Shown: piece by piece, positions 1-12,487 of the stretch
How the letters are laid out: each line of letters begins with the position of its first letter
How positions within the stretch are numbered: the stretch's first letter is position 1
NCBI GenBank assembly: GCA_028274465.1
Contig: CM051458.1
Location: 86,634,085-86,698,084, forward strand
Direction of reading: 5' to 3'
Source: Plantago ovata
Taxonomy: Eukaryota > Streptophyta > Magnoliopsida > Lamiales > Plantaginaceae
Length of the DNA: 64,000 bases
Translations under genes and position numbers: made by a program
The notes under the pieces: generated by a model
The model's input: the letters and a program-made list of their open reading frames with translations, nothing else
Databases searched by the model: none
Told to the model about the DNA's origin: nothing

Positions 1-337
1 AAGTTGAAAAACACAACCTTTTTTACTTGTAGCCTGTGAAAACAAATCCATATAACCCATAAAAGTCAGAGAACCATCATATAAATTCACACAATGCAAC
101 ATTTTTTGTAAAATTCGTTGGACAATAGGACAGGAGCAAAGGATATGGTCTCTAGACCCCGGCTCGCATTTACATAGAGGACACAAATCATCCTCAAGCA
201 ACTTCCATTTAAACAATCTTTTCTTTGTCGGTAAACGGTTTAAACAGGCGAGCCAGGTGCATAAATTATCACGGGGATAGGCAAACTCGTTCCAAATAAG
301 AGAGGCCCAAGGGACAGGATTAGCAGAGGGCCAGAAG
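1..337 (-). mobile_element. LINE remnant, reverse-transcriptase zinc-binding domain (zf-RVT)
   Basis: Read on the minus strand, this stretch is one uninterrupted frame typical of the zinc-binding module that follows reverse transcriptase in plant L1-type LINEs. It shows PWASLIWNEFAYPRDN, then the landmark LPTKKRLFKWKL, then the metal-ligand set LCPLCKCEPGSRDHILCSC (C-x2-C ... H-x3-C type). It runs off the left edge, so most of the element is outside the window. On the other side it ends abruptly where the SINE-like repeats begin. It could also be an isolated host copy of the domain; plants carry many. Confidence 0.85.
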
Positions 338-600
338 GAGTCATAATTTATAAAGTTGTAAGGTTGATATTGGTGTATTTTGAGTTATAAGGTGGTACGT
401 AAAAGAACAATGTAGGAGTAAGAGTATGATAGTTAAATTTGTCGTTTAAAAAAATAAATAAAAATGAGTCATAATTTATAAAGTTGTAAGGTTGATATTG
501 GTGTATTTTGAGTTATAAGGTGGTACGTAAAAGAGTAAAAGAGTAATGTAGGAGTAAGAGTAGTATAGTTAAATTTGCCGTTTAAAAAAATAAAATAAAA
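338..600 (+). repeat. Two tandem SINE 3' halves (about 128-bp unit)
   Basis: A unit starting GAGTCATAATTTATAAAG and ending in a tail like GTCGTTTAAAAAAATA is repeated head to tail (338-465 and 466-about 600; the second has a small insertion). The same body and tail recur at the 3' half of the full SINE near 18.3-18.5 kb (ATAAGGTGGT, TAGGAGTA, CCGTTTAAAA). They are therefore 5'-truncated SINE copies, or one copy locally duplicated. They have no Pol III promoter boxes of their own. Confidence 0.7.
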
Positions 601-1379
601 ATGTTAGCCTATTCGGTGAAATTAATCCTTTTACACCGTAATTTTGGGTGTAATTGTTTAGTTATAAATAAAATTTTGATGATCAAAAAAGAAAAAAAAG
701 AGTTTACTACTAGGTTCACTTAATGGAACCCTCTATCCATTTTCCTCAGAATCAAGACTTTAGTAATTCGCTTGAAATAATAATGATGTATCACTATGTT
801 ATACTCATAATTTCACAATTTCACCTAAAATGCAATATCCATCAAATTAAAACTCCCAAAAAAAAAATTAGAAATCCTTGGACATTAAAATCCATAAATA
901 TTTGGTAAAATTGAATTAAAACCCATTAATATTTCTACATGCAAGAGAAAAAAAAAAAGGAAAAGTTAAGTTGGTTAGAAACACATTTCATAAATCTCCT
1001 CTCCAAATACATATTAGTTATCCAGTTCAAATTATATTTTACCTGCAACGTTATTATTGAAATAATAGAAAATATTTTGGAAACCATTATAAAAGTAAAA
1101 TGATTTTGAATTACAATTTACAAAAGCATAAAAATAAATAATACAAGCAACAATACCATCCACTCAATCCAAATATTATATCGGTACAAATTACACATAA
1201 AAGTTGGTCAATGTTATGTAATTATATGCTCCCAAAGTAATTTGAATGTGTGAATGTTAGTTAAAATTGAACAAGTAAAGGAGGGAAAATTGAAAGAAAA
1301 GGCGCGTGAGGTAACGATGATTTATTATTATTGTATTTAGTATGTAAAACCGGAAAAGATAAAGAGGGTAGAGAGAGAG
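601..1379. other. AT-rich intergenic region, nothing recognised
   Basis: About 780 bases of A/T-rich sequence with homopolymer runs. No convincing reading frame, RNA gene or terminal repeats were seen. Confidence 0.6.
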
Positions 1380-1685
1380 GGTGTGGCTGTGGGGACCAGT
1401 AAATGTATATAATTGACCTCCTTTACCTGCCTTTTTCCCTTCTTCTCCTTCTTCCCTCCATCTCCAATCCCCATCTTCTCCATTTCTCTCTCTCTCTAAC
1501 CCCTCTCTATAATCTCCATTCCCTCCAATTAATCTCTCTTTCTCTCTCTACTATCTGACCTAATTCTCTCTTCACTCATCCTAACACAAAACAACCGCCA
1601 CCACCGCCCGCCACCGCCGCCACCTCCTCTAGATCTACAGAATTAAACTAATCACTTTCAGTTTTAGATCATCACCATCATCGTC
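1380..1685 (+). promoter_or_regulatory. Core promoter and CT-rich 5' leader of the RRM gene
   Basis: A TATA-like stretch (TGTATATAATTG, about 1404-1414) lies some 30 bases before a long pyrimidine-rich leader (about 1435-1685) made of CTT and CTCTCT runs. Such Y-patch/CT-microsatellite leaders are common at plant core promoters. The leader ends right before the ATG at 1686. The transcription start itself is inferred, not seen. Confidence 0.5.
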
Positions 1686-4600
1686 ATGACTCCAGCAAAC
1701 TTAGCCGGACAATTTGGGGACACAACCTACACCAAGGTATTTGTTGGTGGTCTGGCATGGGAGACCCAAAAGGACACCATGAAGAAGTATTTCGAACAGT
1801 TTGGTGACATTTTGGAAGCTGTTGTCATCACTGATAAGACCACTGGAAGATCCAAGGGCTATGGATTTGTATGTCACCACTTTAATTACTCCTCCTATTA
1901 TTATTATTGCTACTGTTTTTGTGATTTTGTTTGTTATTAACTATAAGGTGTTGAGAGTTTTTTTTCGTACAATTATGGTTTTGTGAATATATAGGTGACT
2001 TTTAAGGAACCAGATGCGGCCATGAGAGCTTGCGTTGATGCAGCTCCAGTGATTGATGGAAGGAGGGCTAATTGTAACCTTGCCTCATTGGGTGTTCAGA
2101 GATCTAAGCCTTCTACTCCCAAGCATGGTACTGTTTTTGTTTCTCTCCTTTTGTGTTTCTTAAGCTTATTCAAATTTGTTATTTCATGTCCTTTTGTTTT
2201 TGCTCTTCTAGATCAAGCTTCATATCCTTTTTTCTCTTTGATTCAGCTTTAGTATTCCGATTCTAGTATTGCTGGGAACAAAATTAGATTAAGGTGCAGT
2301 GTTTGTTTCATCATTCTAGAATTTCTTTAAGGAACTCAGATCAATCTCTCATAGTCTCATCAATATTTACTCAGACTAGTAGTAGTTGTATTCAGTTCGT
2401 TTCAATCAATTTTATACGTATTCGGTTTCCATTCTTCATTTAGCAAACTTATTTTCACCTCTTTATTGGTCCTACCACTAAATAAATTAATAATACATGT
2501 TATAAATATCTCAACATTTATCAAGTATCATCAACATTTGCCTAACTAAGTAGGATCACACAGTATCATATGGTTAGGCATTGATGATAAATTAAAGGGG
2601 TTTAAATTTTGGTTTAATGATTAGTGAGTATGGAGAAATTTTAATGGTGAAGATGAAGAGTGGTAGTGTTAGTGTGAGACCACTTATAATTAGAAGAAGA
2701 TATGTTGTTTTAGGAAAAAAGGAAGACAGCTCATTTGTGCTGTCATAGAGAGACACACTCTACTTTTGCTTTTGTGTGGAACTGGTACATTCTTCACCTT
2801 TCTTTCCTTTGGGATATTATTGTTTTAGCACTGTATATCCAGCCTGTACTCCTATCTAATAAAGACTCATACTACTATGCTTAGAAAAAAGATTATTCCT
2901 CTAACTAAATCTAACTGTTCTGTAACATACACTAAATTAAATGGAATCAGTTAGGGTGGTTGTTATTGAATGATATTAATGTGTTTTTTTAAGTTGGCGG
3001 TGGTTGCAGGTGCAGGTGGGAGGAATATAAGGGTGGTAGGGGGTTTCCATCAGGGTGGTGGTGGTGGTGGTTTTCAGGCGGTGGCTGGTGGAGTTGGAAC
3101 ACCTTTTGCTTCAGCTGCAACTTTTCCTCAGTACTCTATTCAACAAGGCATTCCTTACACCAACCTCTATGGGTATGTTTCTTATCTACACATGTACATA
3201 TACATCTACATTGCATGTGCAAATAGTCTAGGGTATGTGTTTATAAGTTGACAATAACTTATCCGTATATAGTGACATTTACACCGTATAACACAAGCTA
3301 TTCTCTTCTAATTTTCGATCTATAATCTTGACTGACTCCAACAACAGTTTCGATACACTGGAAATATCTCCATTCTCCGGCTTGTGTTTCCCAAAATAAA
3401 ATTTCAATCTAGTTTTTGGGATAATTTTTCATGACTAGAATCTAGATTAAGTAGACTACAATTTGGTGGTACCATTAACATTTTTCTGGTTGAAAACTAA
3501 CAATCTATCTATGGTCATTAAATGTACAATGGGTGTTTTGGGAGCATGCAATGTTGGGGAGAGAGGGATCCACGTGCATTGACAACTCATGCAAAGGGGG
3601 GAAAATTATGAAACAGAACAAGAACATAGGGATCATTTTGCAATATGGCCCATGTGAACTTTACAACTTTGACTATTCACTCATGTGATGTAAGTCTATG
3701 ACCAAACTCTGGGACAAACAAAGTTCATTGTCTCTTTTGCTTATTCCAAAAGTAAAATTTGATGTCATTAGTAAATAAAATACTACTCCAGTACTAGTAC
3801 AAGAAAAGGATCTATCTTACAAGTTGGTACTGTCAGAGGGGTAAATTGCAAATAATTGAGGTATCTGGGGCATCTGTTCACGCATGCTTTTTTGCCTGTC
3901 CACACACAAGCATGCATGCTTCACTATACTATTTTTCCCCACAAGCAAAGCACATGATGATACCCAATACTGGTAATAATAACTTATTACTGGTCCGTTT
4001 GTGAAACTTTCTTATCAAATACGCCTGTTTTTAACATAATTGTGCGTGCGACATTTCAGTACTATGTAGCAGTGAGTAACAAACATCTAGTCATGTACCA
4101 CATTCTTTTGTTTCTGAACCTGAAATGATTAATACCACTAGTGCATCATTTCTTTTGATGATCTGATAACAATGTTTATGAGTTCTTATACTTTCTGTTT
4201 AAATAAAGATGTTTAAAGCTTTAAATTAATACTAGTATGTTCCATTTTTGTACAGTTTTGGAAGTAGTCAAAGAATTAGATTGATTAGATGAACTCAAAG
4301 AATGCTGTTGTTATGTATATTACTAATAGTGATATGATGATTCTGATTCTGTGTTCTTTTTGACAAAAACTCAGGTACACACCATACTCGGCAGAATATG
4401 CTTACCCTACGGTTTGTACCAAACTTACCTTTATGTTCTTTATGGATTAATTAATCGCATTTCCAAAACCTTAAACTGGAGTATAATATAACTACAATTT
4501 TCAAGATCTAATTTTAAAGTTGCAAATGGGTACGTACTCCATTCATCCGTTCTCTTACGAGTTTCATGTTGCAGTATAGTTTTTAGAAAAATAAGTAAAA

Positions 4601-6837
4601 ATGAGAAGACTTTAAGAAGAAATTGGTATTTGTGATTTTATGTGCATAATGATTTGAAGTTTCAAGTTTATAACCTTTATAAATTTATTCAGAACTTTTA
4701 TTTATTTTTCTAAAACTCAATTTGTGCTGCCTGTTAAACATTACCACCATTCTGCAACTTTTGAAACTTGGACATGAAACTGTTACAAGTGCTTCGAAAA
4801 ATAAAAAGGAATACTACTAAGAGTATCTTTTTAAAGGGAAATTACACTCTACCCTCACCTTTTGGTCGTATGTTTGGCATTGGTTTATACATGAGCAGTT
4901 GAGCATGTCTCCTCCACTTTAACTCAGTTTGCTTAGGTATCAAGAGTAGTGGAGCATTTGCTTCGGCATTGATTTATAGTGGAGCATGTCTCTGCACAAA
5001 AACTAAACTGTAGTTCAGTTATTATTTACCTGAAAACTCAACTATAAATCGATAAATCAATGGCAAACATGCCTGAGTATTTACCAGTAGGTAAAACCGT
5101 AAAAACCCGACTCAGCTGACGAGGGGACAAGTGAGTGGAATTGGATAACAAAGAAACACCCAACCCGATTACAAGTTACTAACTTCAATTTTACAGTGCC
5201 TAATCTAAGGGAGAATGAAAATTGCAAAAACTATGTGGGCCAAGTGTGATTTTCCCTTCTTTTCACCTGAAGGACTCATCTTACTTACTTTTCTGATTTC
5301 CTGGGTAAAATGTCACCTGCCGTTAGTTCATTGGTTGTCACATCATAATCAAGTTGTCTTCTGTCTCGTTGAAAATACACGATCCGTAGATAAGTTCAGT
5401 ATATACAATAATAAAAGATAACTTGTGAAACGTTTTGAAATTAAATTTTTTCAGGGATAAAAAATCAGTTGATTGTGCAATTGTCAACATTGAATCTTTC
5501 GTAGTTTTTGTTAACGTTAATTTTCTATTGGTTGAAATTTTATTTCTTGTTATAATTAAATTAGTAAGGTCACCTGGAGCTGGGCAAGTAGATCGACGAC
5601 TTCTGTTTATCCACCTATATTTCTATTTAACTTCTGAGCAATAAAAGTCCAATTTTTCTCGAGATTGATAGACAAATTACAGCAACCAAACAAAAAATCA
5701 TAAATTTATTGGACAAAATAACTCAGGACAGATGGAGTAAAATCTACTGTTTGGCAATAAACTAGCGGATAAGATGAAATAAGATAAATTAAGGTGTTCG
5801 TTCTTGTTAATTGTGAATAGTGTTGCGACTGAACTCTCTGTTCAAACAACTATTTCTTCTACGGCCAAGTAGCATGATGCTCATTCGCGCGAGACAAAAT
5901 TTTCAAAAATAACCTTTAAGCTGAACTATAATATGTTGGAGAGGCACTGTTGTAACTTTTCAAACCCAAGGGTTCTTGGTGAAACAGGTTCACATCTCTT
6001 TAAGTATGAACTAAGTTTCACATAAGAAATATGTTGTTCAATCAAACTCTTCTGCATACCAAATTGTTTATCTCAGTCATGTAAGTGACTGACTGGTCAC
6101 TGACCCATATTTTGAAAAATATAAGCAAAAACTAGAAGCACATTATATAGGAATGAAACTGACATAGCATTTCATCATTTCATGCATTACCTATTGAGTT
6201 AGAAAATTTACCAAAATCATGACTGTTATTGTTTATAGAGCTACTACGGTTTGTATGGAGCCGGCGCTCAGTACCCAATGTACGGATCTGGGAACAATGG
6301 AATGGTCACAGGTGCAGCTGCAGCAGCCGCGTATTATCCTTACCTGAACTTTGGTGAGGGAACTGGAGGAGCAACTGGCTACTCCCCCACCCAAGGTGGC
6401 TATGGTTTTCAGTATCCTCACCACCTCTTCCAGTACTCTGCCATAAACTCGACTGGTCTTTACCCCCAGCATTATGGCACCCCTGTCTCTCTTGCTCCTC
6501 AAACTCCACTTCAATCAGGTTTGTTCATTACTAGATCTTCCAATGTTTTCTGCTGCAAAAATGCATCAATGCACTGTCCCCTGTATTCAGTCTAACTTGT
6601 ACCTATCCCCTATGCTATTTTCATCACAAAAACTCCCCGTGTTTTCAGATTTTCTTAGATAACTAGGGTTGCTGTGCAATAGAAATTACATAGGGGGTTT
6701 ATGGCATAAGATATACATCATACAGGGGGTTTCTTTGACTACTATATTGTTGAAGTAGGTACTAATACTTCGACAGTTTGCTTTGCTGTGCCACAGGCGT
6801 GACCATGGCTCTGCATGCACAAATACCTCATCGTTGA
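1686..6837 (+). CDS. RRM glycine/tyrosine-rich RNA-binding protein (ARP1/RBP24-38-like)
   Basis: Six exons: join(1686..1868,1995..2127,3010..3172,4375..4411,6239..6518,6797..6837), all introns GT-AG, giving 278 residues. One RRM occupies roughly residues 15-90, with RNP2 KVFVGGLAW and RNP1 KGYGFVTF; RNP1 is split by intron 1. Then follow a basic linker (KPSTPKHG), a Gly-rich run and a low-complexity C-terminus rich in Tyr, Gly, Ala and Gln ([25 protein letters not shown]), ending [13 protein letters not shown]. This order matches the plant family containing ARP1 (At3g54770) and relatives such as At1g76460, single-RRM proteins that bind mRNA. The start is the first ATG after the CT-rich leader. 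Exon 3 has two acceptors six bases apart (GCAG/GTGCAG). Intron 4 is long (1.8 kb). I infer nuclear or cytoplasmic mRNA binding; which paralogue this is remains open. Confidence 0.9.
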
Positions 6838-9678
6838 GAGACTCGTGCCAATGATCAAGAGAGATCATAATTTCAGTTCGGTTCTGAAGTACCTCTGGCC
6901 TAACCATGGTTATCTTTCTACTTCTCTCTTGAGGCCGATGCCTGTGGCATTCGGCCTCTTGAAATGGATCAGAAGCCCCCCATAGGGGTTCTATCCAAAG
7001 TAAAATGCACTTTTTTCCATCTTTTCATCAGTTCTTTTCGTGGGAAAAGGTTCCCTGCAAAAGAATCATCAATCATGCATGTGCATCTCATCTCCATCCA
7101 ACCAAGAATTTGTCGGTGCAGCCGTGGAAAGGCAATGCAATGACAAAATATCTTGAAATTTTGCCAATGTCAGGCAAACAGTCTTTTTATTCATGTTTGT
7201 CAAGTACACCATAAGTATCTGTTCTCTAAATTTTCAAAATATCCATCTTAAATATGGCTAATCCTTCAAACATGAAGTTTTCGCAATGTAGAGGCAGTAG
7301 CTTAGAAAATCGGGGCATGGACGCTCCTTTTTTTTTCTTTTTTTTTTTTCAAAACAACCCTAGTCTTAGGCTTTTAAAACTCTGACTAGTAGTATAATGT
7401 TAATTTCCTGTCTGTTAATCTTCTTTTAACTGCTCCCCAAAATCTTTTTCAATTCAAGAAACAATCAATCACATCTTAGGAAAAGTGTGATGATCCAACT
7501 CTCTCTCTCTCTTTCCTCTCTCTGTCTCAATCTCTCTCTGTATGTATGTAGTATAGCAGCAATTGTGGGCTAAACTTTTGGAGTTAAAGCCCTGTAATAG
7601 TCTTTAGAACTTTAGCTTAGTTTACTTCAAGGAAACTCCAAATGGAAAGGAGTATCCAATGCATTGAAGTTACCCCAAGATATTTTTGGTCTCTTTGGGT
7701 TCTCTCCTTCACTAATACACCAACCATGGTTAGGACTCAGGTCACCTTCATCTCCTTCTCTCTGCCCTCTCTCTCTGTCCTGGAAACTTTACGCTGAAGC
7801 TGGACTTTGATGCACTTCTTATTAAGTCTATGGTTTGTAATATAACAAGTCTCCTGAATGTTTTATGCATTTCAAAGACTGCTTTATCTATCTTCAAGAC
7901 TTCAACTGATGTCTTACTACTGGATCATGTAATATGATGTCTAATTTTATTTTTGAAATAATTATCGGATCTTCATTATTGCGGTATTCATGTCTTGTTA
8001 AGAGAAAAAAATTGCTACTACTATGCAATTACGCAGAACCTAATCTTAAAGTTGCAATGGAAATGTACTTTCGACATGTTCTAACCAATTAATGTGAAAG
8101 ATTTTCATTTTTACATATCATGAAAATATTTTTATTACTTGTTATAATTGATACCTTATGTGATTTACAGTATTATAGTGTTCATGTACTTGATTCGATC
8201 AATGGCAATTCTCTAGTGATCAGGAATTTGAGTTCATGTAAGCAGGTTCGAGACTTGTGGGTGTAACAGTAAAACACATAGATTAGACGAATATAACAGT
8301 GCTCGATGCCTACCACATTGGTTATCACTGGTGAAAAAATAGAATACGGAAAATTTTCTAGCAAATGGAAGGCTGAAACACATAAGTAAGCAGTATTACA
8401 TTCAGCTGGCTTCTTTCAGTGAGCAACTCGAGTCCTATTTTTCCAGTTAACAAACTTTATTCTAAAAAAAACTTGTTCTCTGCCAAAGCGAGTTAGACAT
8501 GTTCAAATTACAGGTCCACATAAACATATAGTCTCAATCTGGTGACAACGTATTAATGAAATGAAAGATGTGTTCAAGAATTTAGTCATTACTGTATAAT
8601 TTCACTAGAAGGTGCGTGTACACGACAGAAAGTATACATTTCTCTTTTAAAAGTAACAAAACATAACACATCTTGATTGGAATACTGGATAAATGCAAAC
8701 GTAACATGTTCTGAGTCAATAATAAGGATAAAGGAACAGTCCAGTTCGTCCTCTAATATCCATTGAAATTATGTGTCTTAATAAAAAACGACTACAATAG
8801 CTTTGAAAGCTCCTAAATAATTATATAAGCTAGTGCATTATTGAGGTATTGAGGATACTAAAAACAAATTCTATCTTCAACACTGACCCACAGAAACTTT
8901 CTTTATGCAGCCTGGTATAACAAAGAAGTCACAGCATTGTTCAGCAGTGTATCAGCTCTATTGGCAGCTCTCATCTGTTAGCAGATTACTTGACAATTGG
9001 CTTCACCCTAGCAACAGTTATCACTACTTATCACACATCTTGAACTAAAACGTATAATCTACAGCTTTTAAAAGAGAGAATGATTCGCATACTCTGATTC
9101 TACGCTAACCCAGCCTCCACAATTTTCCAGCGTACCCACCATGACAAGTTTGCGGAAAACTGTGGGTAGAAGCCCAAAAAAATTGTTCATAGATCTATCT
9201 GAGCCCTGAGGAGGATAACAGATATAGGTTTTCTCCCTCCCTTGAAGAGTTAGATCCTCATATTAGCCTACCTAGGATGATTTTGGGAAGGGATAAAAAT
9301 TGCCCTTATCCGCCAAATTCACCTTTCCTGTTCAATTAATCCTCATCCCATGAATCTAACGAAGAGAACTCCAACTGTATTTTGCACAAATTGGCATACA
9401 AGAACACAACAAACTCCGCGAACATACTAACAATCACATAAGAGAGAGTAGATGCAATTTAGGTGTCCAAAAAAAACATACTTCATGCTGTTAACAAGGA
9501 ATACATGTAAGTTTGAAGCAAAAATGTCAAAATGTGCTCAAGAGGTTGCAAAATGTTGAAGGGTGAAAAGCGATACATGTAACTGCAGCATCAAATTAAC
9601 AGAATGTTACATCGAAAAGTAATTTCTGTACAGAAGACTTTGTATAGTGACGCCATAACCTGAACTACGGCCATACCT
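6838..9678. other. 3' UTR and intergenic region
   Basis: The first several hundred bases probably hold the RRM gene's 3' UTR; there are CT dinucleotide runs near 7495-7545 and a GTATGTATGTAG stretch. From about 7.9 to 9.6 kb there is AT-rich sequence without recognisable genes. The last part (about 9.58-9.79 kb) probably belongs to the 3' UTR of the minus-strand phytolongin gene. Confidence 0.5.
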
Positions 9679-9790
9679 TCAAATATCAAATAAACCGGAC
9701 GAGTCTGATGCACGTGCTCGCAATTCCATGGAGTCCAAAAAGACTGGAGAATGAAATTTCAGGCTGCTTCTTGAGATGGAAAATAAGTTT

Positions 9791-10603
9791 TCAGCGGGTG
9801 CACTGTATGCCACGGCATATAACCAACCAAACCCCGAACAAAATAACACACACCACAGCATCAATGACTAGAACAATTCTAACTTGGCGACACCATCTTT
9901 TCCGAAGACTGTGGGAACTAGATTTAACTCCTCTCGAGTTATGTTCCTTTCGCAATGGAGAAGCTAATGTTTCTTGGTTGTTAGAATCATCACCACCCAA
10001 ATCAATCTTTATTCCTCTATCCGTTGATCTCCTATGCTCCTCCATTTCAACACCCCTGACAGAAATTACATGATCCTTCACACTCTTCTTATCATGTTTA
10101 CTAGCCTTCCCCAGCAAAGGCGCTTTCGTAGAACCCACACGGCCAAAGTGCCCATTGGCACTATCACCGGGCGAAGGAGTGAGTTCTCTTTTATTCCATC
10201 TTTCTCCAGTTTCCGAGACATGCTCCAAAGAGGCAACCAAGTGATTCACAACAGGTAACAGCTGTTCTTGCAAGCAGACCGAGTCGAGGCTCGAAAAGTT
10301 CTTACTACCCTTCTTAGCAATCTTCCTAAACTCATCCCTCAACTTCTGAAGAAACCGAAGAACCCTCGAATTATCAACGCTCTCATTCACAATAGCAAAG
10401 TACACACACCCATCATCCATCAAGAACCCAAAAGTCTTCTTGGCCATAGTCTCAAAGTACCATTGATGGTAAGGAGGAGCCTTCTCCAAGCACAAAACAG
10501 CCAACTTCTCAATCTCAGCATCCCCATTGTTATTATAGCTATACAACACACGCCCCCCTTTCGAAACACAGCAATACAAAACCGAATTCTTAACCGAATC
10601 CAT
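9791..10603 (-). CDS. Phytolongin (longin-domain, SNARE-like membrane protein)
   Basis: Intronless coding region of 270 residues. Residues 1 to about 120 form a longin domain (LYCCVSKGGRVLYSYN ... YHQWYFETMAKKTFGFLMDD ... LRFLQKLRDEFRKIAKKG). The middle is polar and disordered in place of an R-SNARE coiled coil, and a C-terminal membrane anchor lies at about 242-262 (VRIVLVIDAVVCVILFGVW). Longin plus tail anchor without the SNARE motif is the definition of phytolongins, the plant VAMP7-derived family (Phyl1/Phyl2, 250-270 residues), which act in ER/Golgi/plasma-membrane trafficking. Length and domain order match. The 5' UTR has an intron. I cannot decide between Phyl1 and Phyl2. Confidence 0.9.
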   Translation of the reverse strand: MDSVKNSVLYCCVSKGGRVLYSYNNNGDAEIEKLAVLCLEKAPPYHQWYFETMAKKTFGFLMDDGCVYFAIVNESVDNSRVLRFLQKLRDEFRKIAKKGSKNFSSLDSVCLQEQLLPVVNHLVASLEHVSETGERWNKRELTPSPGDSANGHFGRVGSTKAPLLGKASKHDKKSVKDHVISVRGVEMEEHRRSTDRGIKIDLGGDDSNNQETLASPLRKEHNSRGVKSSSHSLRKRWCRQVRIVLVIDAVVCVILFGVWLVICRGIQCTR

Positions 10604-11065
10604 TTTTTTTTTTCACTTAGGCAAAATATCAAACAGGTACAAGGCACAACTCAAATCAATGAAAGAGATCTATACTACTCTCCGAAAAACCAATCAAACA
10701 ATGATGCCATATCGTCTAGCCTACAACCCTGAATCTTGATATCTAATGAAAGAATAGAGCCAAAGCCAAGCTAACTAGAGACCCAAATCCCGAAAATCTG
10801 GGATAAGAAACAACAACACAGAGAGAGAATATATCATAATATCCTGATAAGGGAGTTGGGAAGTAAAGATTGTTAAGTTACCTCCGGTTGAAGCGAGCGA
10901 GGGTTTATCTGCTTCTTTCTTGTTGGGCAGAGAAATGCAAATGGGAAATGAAAAGGCAAGATAGAGAGAGAGAGTTTGTTAGAGAAGAAAAGGGGTGGGT
11001 TAGTGATGATGGGAATTGGGAAGAGGGAGGAGGAGTGGCGAGGTCGTGATGTGATTTGGAGAAGA
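10604..11065 (-). promoter_or_regulatory. 5' UTR of phytolongin gene with a leader intron
   Basis: On the minus strand a CT-rich leader (about 10885-11060, CTCTCTCTCTCTATC) ends in a good donor (GGAG/GTAACTT near 10881). A plausible acceptor follows just upstream of the start codon (CCTAAG, near 10617). Introns in 5' leaders often raise expression in plants. The splice is inferred from the motifs only. Confidence 0.45.
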
Positions 11066-11640
11066 GAATGATTCTTGGAAGTTGACTGAGGCAAACCCAA
11101 GCTTCTTGACTCTTTCTTTCTTCTTTCTTCTTTCTTTCTTGTTGAGTAAATTTAGAACAACCAATTGCCCAATCACCATGGACAAAACAGCAAACCAAAG
11201 ATTTTTTTCTATTTCTTTTACTAGTAAAACAATTTTATTTGAGCTGTAAAGCAATCATTTCCATCCAAAATTTCCTTCTTTTTCTTTTTCTTGGTAGGAT
11301 TCTTTTCTTTTTAGTTTTTCTTTTACTAAATAATTTTATTAATATCTGGAGTCTTTTCCTTTTATTGGATTATTATATTATGATGAATATCAATGTTACC
11401 TAGTAGTCCTCTTAAAATTATACTGCATTCTATCCAAGTATTACACCGTGCAACACATGATTATCATTGAACATCTCAACTAATTCAAAATAGGCAACAT
11501 AATTAGATTGTTTTGAAATTCTACTCTCAACTACTTGTATAAAATAGTCAATGGAATTAGATTGTTTTGAAATTCTATGCCATATATTTTAGCCTTAAAA
11601 TTATGCATCTAATAATACAATTTTCGTAATCTTAGGAGAT
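11066..11640. other. Intergenic, nothing recognised
   Basis: T-rich and A-rich flank upstream of the phytolongin leader. No supported gene or repeat was seen. Confidence 0.5.
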
Positions 11641-11699
11641 AGTATGGTTTAAAAGTCCTGGTCAAAATGACCTTAGCAAATTAGCAGGTCAAGCTGAAA

Positions 11700-12316
11700 A
11701 TTTTATTATGGGCGAAATACTTTTCTCATTACTTCTTCATGTGTATGATTGATATGACCCGATTAGTCATATTTTCCACATTCTCATATTGATCCAATAT
11801 CATTTCAGATAATACAGAAGTCACCATCCAATTACACACAAAATCCTGGACGTATCAGCATGTGGTTCTCATACATGTTACAGAAACAACATTTTGTTAA
11901 CACTGCATATTTACATATACGTAGCAATTCTTTGTAAAAATACATTATACACGTAACAAGACCGTCTTTAATTCTTACACGTTTTTCGTTCTCTTAGTAG
12001 CATGTTGTCGTGTATATTCGAGTTTTTATTCTTTTACCTAACATTGTTTTCAAACCGTAAATTGACACTCCACAACTCAACTAATTTGTGTATGGTTTTT
12101 GTCTATTTATTTTGGAAAATCTTAAACGTGGTAATATCAATTTACTAAATTACTAAATGACTTCTCAATGATTATGCACATTGTTTGGAGAAAGAGACAT
12201 CATCATAGCTTCTTGGTTGCGAGGAACGATAATTGTTTATTACACTTATAAACATCCCTCAATTTTACTCTTTTAGCTTGACATCAAAAATCGAAGTTAG
12301 CACTAAATTAGAAATT
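11700..12316 (-). repeat. Duplicated 3' end of the DUF2062 gene (gene fragment)
   Basis: Bases 11806-12300 match 15519-15790, the 3' UTR and last codons of the DUF2062 gene. Shared landmarks include CAGATAATACAGAA, GGCATGTGGTTCTCA-like, AACACTGCATATTTACATA, GTTTGGAGAAAGAGACA, GTTTATTACA and TACTCTTTTAGCTTGACAT, in the same order. About 220 bases (11935-12155) are extra in this copy. The piece just before it (about 11700-11800) matches 14085-14150. Only the final coding bases are present, so this is a non-coding relic of a tandem duplication. Confidence 0.85.
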
Positions 12317-12395
12317 AGCAATTTGCATGAAATTTTGTATTAGAAAAGAGTTCGAATATTAAACTAGAAAGGGCTTCTTACATATACTACCCTTA

Positions 12396-12415
12396 GTCCC
12401 TTTGGGGACATCCGA

Positions 12416-12447
<32 letters not shown>

Positions 12448-12487
12448 GGCCCTCGCAAGGATGACACGCACAAATCGAGAAATGGTT
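12396..12487 (+). pseudogene. U6 snRNA retropseudogene
   Basis: Nearly the whole plant U6 spliceosomal RNA is readable: GTCCCTTTGGGGACATCC, GATAAAATTGGAACGATACA, GAGAAGATTAGCATGGCC and AAGGATGACACGCACAAATC. It has small losses in the CCCTGCGCAAGG segment and lacks the 3' oligo-U end. It is flanked by a 14-bp direct repeat, CATATACTACCCTT (12381-12394 and 12488-12501). Upstream there is no USE (TCCCACATCG) and no properly spaced TATA box, both required by plant U6 genes. This is a LINE-machinery retrocopy inserted into the left terminal repeat of the MULE. Confidence 0.92.

Noticed and set aside
4830-5110. Possible MITE in RRM intron 4 (GGCATTGGTTTAT against CAATGGCAAACATGC)
   Set aside because: Inverted similarity is short and no target duplication could be found.
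7495-7545. CT microsatellite as a promoter leader of another gene
   Set aside because: No coding exon follows in either direction; it more likely belongs to the RRM gene's 3' flank.
10268-10732. 154-codon plus-strand frame opposite the phytolongin gene
   Set aside because: It is antisense to a well-conserved coding region and has no recognisable domain; it is a shadow frame.
12396-12487. Functional U6 snRNA gene
   Set aside because: No USE or TATA upstream, no oligo-U end, internal loss, and a flanking target duplication.
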